A stretch of 34,053 bases of DNA from Alphaproteobacteria bacterium. Its GTDB lineage: Bacteria > Pseudomonadota > Alphaproteobacteria > Rhizobiales > JAKIUO01. Position numbers and translations under genes: made by a program. The notes beneath the pieces are model-generated. The model was not told where the DNA came from and did not search any database. It saw only the letters and a list, made by a program, of their open reading frames with translations. Of the stretch, positions 7,453 to 15,600 are shown piece after piece (position 1 is the stretch's first letter; every line of letters begins with the position of its first letter). The DNA lies in contig JAJRQA010000014.1 in assembly GCA_024280475.1 (NCBI GenBank), positions 1 to 34,053 of the forward strand, in the 5' to 3' direction.

Positions 7453-7696
7453 TCTTTTGCATTTTATCTTCTACGCGTTTCATAATCTCGGTCACAGAGC
7501 TGGTGCTGATACCGCTGTTCAAGCCTTCATCAATCATAGAGCGCAGCTCATGCTCGGCAAGCTTTCTGTCCTGATCTCGTCGAATAAGGTCACGAAAATA
7601 TTCGCTATCATTGCCATAGCGACCGCTTGCAATCTGGGCTTTCACCCAATCTTCCATTGCATCAGGAATGGTAATCGTTTTTCGCATCATTGCCAT
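7439..7696 (-). CDS. parD: ParD-family antitoxin, left without a functional partner
   Basis: An 85-residue ribbon-helix-helix antitoxin: RKTITIPDAMEDWV gives the DNA-binding strand and first helix, and GNDSEYFRDLIRRD is the conserved ParD core. The C-terminal half (GLNSGISTSSVTEIM) would wrap the toxin. It should repress its own promoter through the palindrome just upstream. AAAGGAG lies 8 bases before the ATG. The overlapping parE is a remnant, so this antitoxin may persist only as a repressor, or could neutralise a related ParE. The second, intact pair at 20.2-20.7 kb has a similar but clearly different sequence. Confidence 0.85.
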   Translation of the reverse strand: MAMMRKTITIPDAMEDWVKAQIASGRYGNDSEYFRDLIRRDQDRKLAEHELRSMIDEGLNSGISTSSVTEIMKRVEDKMQKNGKI

Positions 7697-7733
7697 TGGA
7701 ACATCTCCTTTCCCTATAGTGTATCACGCAATG

Positions 7734-7757
7734 AAAGTATGACGAAAATCATACTTT
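7734..7757 (-). promoter_or_regulatory. Palindromic operator of the orphan parD
   Basis: A perfect 9-bp inverted repeat, AAAGTATGA and TCATACTTT, separated by 6 bases, lies about 40 bases upstream of parD. ParD proteins repress their own operons through such sites. Its conservation despite loss of the toxin suggests that the antitoxin still autoregulates. Confidence 0.6.
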
Positions 7758-7805
7758 AAGCATACTACATCACATTCACACTGTTCGGCTTTTCGGACAG
7801 AGTGA

Positions 7806-7831
7806 CCGGACAGCGGTTTGTCGCTGTCCGG
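7806..7831. terminator. Strong hairpin downstream of the parB-like gene
   Basis: Perfect 10-bp arms CCGGACAGCG / CGCTGTCCGG surround a 6-base loop. In the plus direction they are followed by AAATTTTT, as in an intrinsic terminator. In the minus direction, the direction of the parB-like gene that ends 20 bases away, no T-run follows. It may end read-through from the plus-strand effector operon, act in both directions, or be a protein-binding palindrome such as a partition site. Confidence 0.5.
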
Positions 7832-7851
7832 AAATTTTTATATCCTCACAA

Positions 7852-9567
7852 TCAAGCAAAAGGCACCTTGACCGCGTTCCAACCATTCACGGCATCAATG
7901 CCACCGCGCTTGGTATAAAGCCCCATAGGGAAGTTCATATAGTGCGGCTGCCAGTTTTTCTTGCGTGGGGTGCGGGTGCCATCGAGATAATCGCAAATTA
8001 TCTGTTTTTGCACTTTGGCAGTGGCAGAGATATTGCCATCGGCAACGCGCTTGCCACCGACTTGCTTTAAAATCGCATTGATGGCTTCTTTGTCACGAAG
8101 AAGGTCAAAGAAAGTATCATCCACTTGCCAATGGCTTGCCATATCAACGCAGAGCATTTTGCCAAGCACTTCAACCATTGCGCTACTGCTTGGCAGGGTC
8201 TCGGCAACAACAAAAGTCAGGATACGCATAACAGAGTTATCATCCAACTCGATCAACTTGGCAAAAATACCATAAAGATCGTCTTGGCGATGCCATTGGT
8301 TTTTGGTTGGAACAATCGTATAGGCTGGATCTTTTGAGCAGTTAAGTAGGTCCCGCACAATCTTGCGTTCCTCTGTAAATTTATCCTCGGCATTGTTTTG
8401 TGCAAGGCTTTGTGAAATGGCATCTTTACTGGCTTTTTGCAGATCGGCGCAGGTTTCCCAAAGGCTTGTCCCTGCAATGATTTGTGCCACTGCAAGGCGT
8501 AGAGCAATGCCAACGTGATTAAGCAACTCGCTCCGAACTGCGGAATGGCGATGCAGATCGAGATAGTTCTGCATGGCTTTGGTCAGTTCTGGGCGCTCGG
8601 TCGGTTTTGCGGGTTCTTCTCCGTTCAACTTTTTCTCCAAACATTCGGCTTCCTTTTGCGTCAAATATCCCTCATGGAAAGTGACTTCGCCATTCCTGTT
8701 ACTCTGGATAAAGATTTTGCCGCCATCTTTTTTGGATGTCTCGCGATGTTCCCACGAAGACCAGTAGCCCCCGATTTCCAAAACTACAATATCAGTCCAA
8801 CCATCAGCGAGATAGCGTTCCTTCGCGGCTGCAATGGCAGTATTTTGCAGAGACCAGAATTTTTCACTGTCTGAAAAATAACGCTCGTCACCAAACAGAT
8901 CAGAAATAATGCTGCCTTTATAATCGGCAATATCAAACAAGGCATTGCTGAGGGGGATATTTGCGCCACCAAACAGCCATTCCTTTAAAGAACGCCCCAG
9001 TGGAGCGTATTCATCCTCGCTCTGATAGAGCGATAACCATGCCTTTTGTTGACGTTTGGTCGCCATGGTCAAGGCGCGCACTGTATCCGTGCCAATATCA
9101 TCCTTGCGATAGAGGGTCAAAATCGGATTGAGTAGATTGGCAATGGACAATCTCTGCTCTACCAATCTTGCGGTAATGCCGAATTGATCGGCAATCTCTG
9201 CAACGCTCTTACTTTCCTTGATGAGCGCAGCAAAAGCCTTGAACTGGTCGATTTCATCCATGGGCAGACGGGCGATGTTTTCCGCCAAAGAGGCTTCGAT
9301 GGCTTTGGCATCATCCCCCGCTTGCATGATGATACAAGGGAGGGGATCAATACGCCCGTCTTCTTTCTTGATCTGCATGGCAGAATGAAACCGCCGCGCT
9401 CCTGCAACAATCTCGAAGCCTTCGCAATTTGGGCGCACCAGAAGCGGTTGCAATATTCCCAATGAGCGAATGCTTGGCAACAGATCAGCAATATCTTTCT
9501 TGCCGTTTTTACGCACGTTAAGAGTGGTTGTTTTGAGGTTTTCAATTTCAATATGTAGAAGTTCCAT
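7852..9567 (-). CDS. ParB/RepB/Spo0J-like nuclease-fold protein of mobile elements
   Basis: The first ~110 residues have the ParB N-terminal fold: SIRSLGILQPLLVRP, then FEIVAGARRFHSAM (box I region) and SLAENIARLPMDEIDQFKAF (box II). Next comes a helix-turn-helix (SVAEIADQFGITARLVEQRL). The remaining ~380 residues are long and unassigned; KNGKKD and YWSSWEHR segments are visible but not recognised. ParB proteins bind centromere-like sites and, where tested, use CTP. On integrative elements, long ParB-like proteins without a ParA partner are common and may aid stability or transcription. ATG 9567 is chosen because AAAGGA precedes it by about 9 bases, whereas the longer frame from 9585 has no ribosome-binding site. 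It lies downstream of ardC on the same strand. Confidence 0.8.
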   Translation of the reverse strand: MELLHIEIENLKTTTLNVRKNGKKDIADLLPSIRSLGILQPLLVRPNCEGFEIVAGARRFHSAMQIKKEDGRIDPLPCIIMQAGDDAKAIEASLAENIARLPMDEIDQFKAFAALIKESKSVAEIADQFGITARLVEQRLSIANLLNPILTLYRKDDIGTDTVRALTMATKRQQKAWLSLYQSEDEYAPLGRSLKEWLFGGANIPLSNALFDIADYKGSIISDLFGDERYFSDSEKFWSLQNTAIAAAKERYLADGWTDIVVLEIGGYWSSWEHRETSKKDGGKIFIQSNRNGEVTFHEGYLTQKEAECLEKKLNGEEPAKPTERPELTKAMQNYLDLHRHSAVRSELLNHVGIALRLAVAQIIAGTSLWETCADLQKASKDAISQSLAQNNAEDKFTEERKIVRDLLNCSKDPAYTIVPTKNQWHRQDDLYGIFAKLIELDDNSVMRILTFVVAETLPSSSAMVEVLGKMLCVDMASHWQVDDTFFDLLRDKEAINAILKQVGGKRVADGNISATAKVQKQIICDYLDGTRTPRKKNWQPHYMNFPMGLYTKRGGIDAVNGWNAVKVPFA

Positions 9568-9652
9568 GATGTTTTTCCTTTTCATAGATGATTTAAGTGA
9601 TGCGTCATTGCACCGTCGAACGGCCTGTTAAGGCCGCTCTGCGCTGTAATGT

Positions 9653-10540
9653 TCACTCTGCTGCCTGTCGGGGGTGCTCTGCTTGCGCCAGATATTGCAT
9701 TGCATAATCAGCGGCTTTTTGAGCATGGCTTGCCGCGCTGATAACAAAACTGTTGTCTCCGCGAAGAGCGGACAACCAGCCTTTGATATATCGGGCGTGA
9801 TCTTCTCTGGGCTTGGCTTCCAACCCCAACGAGCCGCAAATCATCGCGCTACCAAGTTCGGCAACCAGTTCTTCAAATGCATAGGTCTTGTCACCAAAGC
9901 GTCCTGACATATCGCGTTTTAAGCGGTTGTCACTGCCTGTTGAGTGGGTGATTTCATGGGCGAAGACGCTGTAATAATGCGCTGGAGAATGAAACTGCCC
10001 GAGTTCTGGCATGGCGATATGCTCACGAATGCCCCCCGAATAATAGGCGCGATCTGACGGGCGCACAGGAAGATGTTCTGCATCTGTATAGCTGCTTACA
10101 AAATGCTCGGCTTGCGCAATCGGGTCATGGTGTATCAGCTTGTCCTTGAACTTTTGTTCAATGCTCCGTGCCGTGTCCCCGTCAATCTGACAAGAATTAA
10201 ACACACGAAAATATCGTGTCATAACGGCTTTGGTCTTGCCTGTCTCTTGGCCTTCCTCGTCACTTTCGCCAAAGAATTTCCACAACACAACGATCTGTGA
10301 TTTTTCGCCTTTCCTGATCTTGCAATCCTGCTCGCTCCATTGTTTGAAGGTCGCCCATATATTTGAGGCAAAGCCAGAATTTGACAGCAAGACATGATTG
10401 ATGCCGCGATAGGCTGTCCCTCTTAGATTGATGGGGGAGTGCCCGACACAAAACCATGGCTTGTCAAAGTCGCTCGATTTGACCTGCTCCAACTGGCTGA
10501 TAATCTGGTCTGTGACCATCTGATAAATTTTGTTCTTCAT
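9653..10540 (-). CDS. ardC: ArdC-like antirestriction protein / zincin-fold metalloprotein (DUF1738)
   Basis: ArdC-type proteins bind single-stranded DNA and shield incoming DNA from restriction during conjugation. The N-terminal ssDNA-binding part shows PWFCVGHSPINLRGTAYRGI and WATFKQWSEQ with KGEKSQIVVLWKFF. The C-terminal metallopeptidase-like part carries HEITHSTG (HExxH zinc site) and FEELVAELGSAMI, whose Glu is the probable third ligand. The start at 10540 has AGGAAAG just upstream; the longer frame from 10576 has none. The protein would be ~295 residues, typical for the family. It precedes the parB-like gene with 85 bases between, probably in one operon active early after transfer. Confidence 0.88.
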   Translation of the reverse strand: MKNKIYQMVTDQIISQLEQVKSSDFDKPWFCVGHSPINLRGTAYRGINHVLLSNSGFASNIWATFKQWSEQDCKIRKGEKSQIVVLWKFFGESDEEGQETGKTKAVMTRYFRVFNSCQIDGDTARSIEQKFKDKLIHHDPIAQAEHFVSSYTDAEHLPVRPSDRAYYSGGIREHIAMPELGQFHSPAHYYSVFAHEITHSTGSDNRLKRDMSGRFGDKTYAFEELVAELGSAMICGSLGLEAKPREDHARYIKGWLSALRGDNSFVISAASHAQKAADYAMQYLAQAEHPRQAAE

Positions 10541-10958
10541 CTTCTTTCCTTTCCAAATAAAAAATGGGTTGCGCATGCAAACCTGTTTCCGGCGAGGATG
10601 GAGATGGGAGGGGACAAGGAAAATCGATGCTGAGTGGCGCGGGCGCAGCGTAGCGAGCCACGGTCAGTGTCTATTTTCCTTGTGGGGAGAAAGAGGCAAA
10701 GCCTCTTGGCGTCCCCATAAAAAACAGACCAGCGGCAGCACCATATTTCTGCCAGGGATAGTAACCCGAATGGGACGAAACCGCTTGCGGGTTCGGTGGC
10801 AAAGCCATATAGCCCGGCCCCTTTAGGGGAGGCAGCCAGATAATCCATTAAAAACAGAAAAAGGAGCTGCCTAATTAATGAATAGTAATCCTGTGTATTG
10901 GTAATCCGGCCTTTAAAATGCAATTGTAAACAGTGACTTCAAAAGCAAAGGGGTGATC
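10541..10958. other. Non-coding, structure-rich region between ardC and the GHKL-protease gene
   Basis: No convincing gene lies here, although open frames cross it. It contains nested inverted repeats: TGGGGA (10683-10688) with TCCCCA (10712-10717), enclosing AAGAGGC-AAA-GCCTCTT (10691-10707). Another pair is AGGCAGC (10830-10836) with GCTGCCT (10866-10872). Outward-facing genes on both sides mean it must hold two promoters; none could be fixed with confidence. The folded part may be an ssDNA promoter or origin-like structure, since ardC genes are often expressed from transferred single-stranded DNA. Confidence 0.4.
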
Positions 10959-12533
10959 ATGGCTGATCCGGTGTTGTTGGAAGTGATTGATACAAGAATA
11001 ACAGAAAGCTGGGGCGTTCACTGGAATGAGATGGAGGTCGTGAGAGACTTTCTACAGAATTTCTTTGATGCGAATGAGGTTGAAGATATCAAGATCGATG
11101 CCAGCGGCACATCAGTAATCGTATCGGCTCCAGCCACTTTCGACTATAAGGAGCTTGTTTATTTCGGCTCTGACAAGGGGCTGGATGATGAAGCTGTAGG
11201 CAACTACGGGGAAGGTTTTAAAGCCAGCGTTCTCAACGCTATGAGGAATTTCAATTGCCATGTTGAAATGCATATTAAAGATCGAATATTACGATTTTAT
11301 TTTGAAGAAAAACGCATTGGAAAAACCACCAAGCGAGCATTGATGTGCTCTTTGTTTGAAGCCGATGCCATTACCGGGTCTATTCTAAAACTCAAAAACT
11401 GCCCCGGCACTATCGTCCATCAGTTCAAGTTCGGAATGAACTATTTTTACTATGAGAATAACCCACTTTTCAGTGAAGAGTTAGCAAGCACCTATGAGCG
11501 GGATATCGTCATATATGGCTCAACGGGTACAAAGGGGTATGTGTTTTACAAAAAGCTGCTAAGGGCAGAGCTTGATGAACCGATCATTGTGGTCTGCAAT
11601 CGCAAATATAAGAGCGTGGACGCAAAAATCGCTCATGACCGGGACCGCAAAGTCTTCACTGACGATGTGAAAAAAATGCTGTTGAAATATGTCTTCAACG
11701 CTGTACCGCGCAATACCCAGATCATCAACCATCTGAGTACCTATTGGGAGCGTGGCTCTTTCTTGCTGGCTGTCATTTCTGACAGTGCGAGCTGTCGATA
11801 TAAAATAGATTTCCCCAAAGACTATTACGCCAAAGACCGAAAAATCCCTGATACTCAATATGACTTGATACGAGAAGTTTCGAAAGTAGAAGAAGAATTT
11901 CAGAGCAGCGGCTATCGCAGGTGCCCCGCCTATATGTCCAAATTGGGGATGAAAACGCCTTCAGAAATTGCCCAGCAACGAAGAGAGGTAGCAAGAGAGA
12001 AGATCACGTCTGCCTATAGTCGAGCAATGACGACTCTGGAGGAAGACGCACTTAAAATACTCATCAGCTGTATCAGAAAGTTTCAGCGCGAATTGGTGGC
12101 AAAGTACTCAGGTGCCAAATATACAATCGGTGCCTCCGATGAAATCATTGGCGAGCTTCGAGACAAGCGGACATGGCAAGAGAAAACGGTGTTTCTCAAC
12201 AAGGAGGTCTTCCTGTTCTCATTTGGAGAAGGGCTGGCAGTCCTGCTGCACGAATGGGGCCATATTTATGGGTATGATGGAAGCCGTAATTTTACCGATA
12301 CTCTGACAGAATTCATCGCGCAGATTGTCGCCAACAGAACTATGTTCGATAAGTTTGAAGAAGAATGGATCGAACAAATTGATCTGATACGAGCGGAGCG
12401 CCTGGAGCTGAATGAAGAATACTCAATCTACTCAAAACTGGCCTTACTCACCAGCACCCAGAAAACCACACTGCTCAAAAACATCCCCGAAGACGAGCTA
12501 TACAAACTGCTTAAGAAAAACGGCCTTGAATAG
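10959..12533 (+). CDS. GHKL (HSP90-like) ATPase fused to an HExxH metalloprotease
   Basis: Residue numbers include the two codons from GTG 10953. The N-terminal ~200 residues have the GHKL ATP site: N-box EVVRDFLQNFFDAN (key Asn36 and Asp39), a later YFGSDKGL lid-like segment, and G-box GNYGEGFK (83-90). The C-terminal third has LLHEWGHIYGYDGS with zinc-site HEWGH at 433-437 and Glu453 in TDTLTEF as possible third ligand. A long charged helical stretch links them. The plan suggests ATP-driven closing of a GHKL clamp gating proteolysis, a logic seen in several conflict systems; that is inference. ATG 10959 is preferred over GTG 10953 because AAGGGG lies about 5 bases before it. Nothing matching a housekeeping GHKL protein (MutL, HSP90, gyrase) is present. 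It is followed on the same strand by the solenoid gene. Confidence 0.75.
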   Translation: MADPVLLEVIDTRITESWGVHWNEMEVVRDFLQNFFDANEVEDIKIDASGTSVIVSAPATFDYKELVYFGSDKGLDDEAVGNYGEGFKASVLNAMRNFNCHVEMHIKDRILRFYFEEKRIGKTTKRALMCSLFEADAITGSILKLKNCPGTIVHQFKFGMNYFYYENNPLFSEELASTYERDIVIYGSTGTKGYVFYKKLLRAELDEPIIVVCNRKYKSVDAKIAHDRDRKVFTDDVKKMLLKYVFNAVPRNTQIINHLSTYWERGSFLLAVISDSASCRYKIDFPKDYYAKDRKIPDTQYDLIREVSKVEEEFQSSGYRRCPAYMSKLGMKTPSEIAQQRREVAREKITSAYSRAMTTLEEDALKILISCIRKFQRELVAKYSGAKYTIGASDEIIGELRDKRTWQEKTVFLNKEVFLFSFGEGLAVLLHEWGHIYGYDGSRNFTDTLTEFIAQIVANRTMFDKFEEEWIEQIDLIRAERLELNEEYSIYSKLALLTSTQKTTLLKNIPEDELYKLLKKNGLE

Positions 12534-12695
12534 GATTTTGAGCGGGTCCCACATTCCTGGACCAATTACGACGTTCGTGAAACTGCTAACCAATATGAAA
12601 AATGAATTGATCCGGCTGCTTCACTAATTCAAACTACTAATCGACCAGTTATATTTAATGACAGTTGATAACAATACTAATTTCGGGGGATTGTC

Positions 12696-15600
12696 GTGGC
12701 AGATGTTATAGAGCTCACGCGCGCGGAGCTTGACTTTATCAATACGGTTGCGAATGGCCGAACGGCTGGAGCCAGTAGGGGAACCGAGCGGTCTGCATAT
12801 CCGAAAATTCGTGCTGAGGTCATACGTCGCCTAATTTTGGGGCTCCCTTTTAAAACAAGCGATGATAAAAGCGGACCCGTTCGACTACCGAACGGCCTTC
12901 ATGCCAAACGTTTTGAAGTTGATAACTGCCTTGATATTTCGGACGCTGGGCAATCCAGTGATATTGCTTCGACCGCTATCGTGTTCGATGACGTTATAAT
13001 TCCAGAATTTGTTGCCAAACACGCTAATTTTTCTCGTATCGCAATAACGAACTCGCGCATTGCCAAAATAAATATTGAGAGTGTGCATTTGAGAGGCGAC
13101 CTGGACCTCAGCTTTTTAAAGCCAGTCTGTGAAAATGGAGAGTGCACCGTTCACGCGGTCAGAGCAAACATTGGTGGAGGTATCTACCTCAACGGTGCAA
13201 CTCTCTTTGCTAAGTCCCAGGATGATCAGTCAGAAAGCGAGTCTCCGATAGCTCTTGATCTCAATGAAAGCACCATCGGTGGAAGTTTAAATTTGCGCGA
13301 CGGTTTTAAGTCAACAGGAGAAATTTATCTGGGAGGAGCAACGATCGGCCAGAATATCAAGGCTGAAGGCGCGCAATTCCACGCGACAGGCGACCACGCC
13401 TTCAACGCAAGCTCGGCGCACATACTGGGAAGTATATTTCTTTGTTCCGCGTCTGGCTCAATTCAATCGTCGCGCTTTCGTGCTCGAGGCACGATTTACT
13501 TGGCATATGCACGTATTGACAAAGCGCTGATTATGGCCGGGGCAAAACTGGATGGTTGTGGCAACCATGCAATCGTTGCTTTTAATGCCATGATTGGCGG
13601 TGTTGTAGATCTTTCGGCAGAACCGATCGAAGAAGGAGGGATCGTTCGTTTTGAAGCATCTGGCTCACTGGTTTTCTCCAAGGCGCAGATTGGAGGAGAT
13701 TTGCAGCTCAATGGTGCCCATTTGGACGGTCACGGTAAAGCCGCGCTCAATGCATCGTGGTTAAAGATGAAAGGCTCTTTGTATGCGGGAGTAGTAGCCT
13801 CAGGCGACAAGCAAATAGAGCGGTTCGAATCAGAAGGTACAATCGCTCTTGGCCTCGCCCAAATTGGAGGGAATGTCGAATTTTATGGCGCGTCAATCGA
13901 TGGTAAAGGTGATCTGTCAGTTTCTGCCGAAAATTTGGAGGTAAAGGGAAATTTTATATGCCGTTCTGGTGCAAAAGACAGTACTTCAATTTTACGTTTC
14001 CAAACGAAAGGATGCTTCCGCCTTTTAAATGCCAAGATCCACGGTGCCATGGAGTTCACGGGCGCAAAGCTGGATGGGAACGGTGAAGACGCGCTATTTG
14101 CTGCATACATGGAAGTCGGCAGCTTTCTAAACGTCTGCGCGTCAGAAATAAACCCTGGTACCATCTCAATATTTGAAGCAATCGGTTGTCTCAACCTCCA
14201 AGCCGCAACAATTAAAGGTTACATCAATTTTTCCGGCGCATCACTCAATGGGGGGGAGCAAGCAGCGCTGAGAGCAAATACCATAAGTGTGGGTGGCGGC
14301 GTTCACTTCGACATGGTTGAAGCTAAAGGACAATCCATTAAAGGATTTACGGCCGTTGGCTCAATCTTCGCCCGAAACGCCCGAATTGCGGGAGACCTTG
14401 ATTTGACCGGGGCGCAGCTCAATGGTCAATCTTTTAGCGCCCTCGACCTCACTAGTACGCACATTGGTGGATCAATTAGCGCCATGCCAGGTATTGATAT
14501 TGATGGAAACCTTATCCCCTTCCAAACAACTGGAACTGTTAAACTCAGGCATGCCACAATTGTTGGTGCAATAGATTTCGCAGGCGCTTGCTTATCTGGA
14601 AATGGTAATGAATCGATATCTGCTGGCAATATGAGTGTTACTGGTGGAGCTAGTTTTTCGTCTGCAATTGACGATAATGATCAGTATCTTCCCTTCGAAA
14701 CAAAAGGCACAGTCGATCTGTCCATGGCGAGCATCGGCGATCAGCTAAGCTTCATCGGTGCCCAGCTTGATGGAAATGGTTCTGATTCTATCCTGGCCCA
14801 AAGGATTGAGGTTGGCGAGAGTTTGCTGATGCGAGCAGATGAGGATCACGATACGAATCGCTTTCAGGCCATCGGTACTATTAAGCTTCTTGGTGCTAAA
14901 ATTCGCGGCCGCCTTGATCTATCAGGCGCGAAGCTAGATGGTCGAGGAAGTTTAGCACTTGGTATGTGGAATGCCGAAATCGGCGAAGATATTTTTCTTC
15001 GTATTTCTGCAAATGAATTTAACAATCATCACCCGTTCGAAGCTGAAGGCACGGTCGATATGAGCGGATCAAAAATTAACGGGGATTTTCTTTGTATGGG
15101 GGCACGTTTCAATGGTGTCGACGCCTCTTGTCTAGTACTGAACGACATTGAAATTGAAGGCAGCCTTTTTCTCAATAGCGGTTACATCCCCAAAGTTTGT
15201 GTGTTCAAGTTAAAAACTAATGGACTCGTTTCTGTAAAAAGGGGGAAGATTGGTGGAAATGTAGAACTCCATGGCGCATCTCTGAATGGAAATGGCCAAG
15301 AAGCATTATCACTGCATGGCACCAAGGTTGGTGGGGCTGTTGTAGCTCTTCCAATAGAAGACCAGACAGGAACGTCAGTTCATCCTTTCACGGCTGTGGG
15401 CTCTATCGACCTCAGAAACTCTGTAATCCACGGCGACTTGAAGATGGATGGTTGTCGCCTCGAAAATTCCGATGCCTATGCCTTGCTGGCAGATTCTCTT
15501 CAGGTTGATCAAGACTTTTCTCTCTCAATATCGTTTTCCACGACAAATAAAGCGTATCGGAGCATGTTAACAGGTGGTCTTTCACTGGATAATGCAAAAA

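Noticed and set aside
10537-10923. 128-codon minus-strand open frame upstream of ardC
   Set aside because: It lacks a ribosome-binding site and recognisable domain, overlaps the ardC start, and spans inverted repeats.
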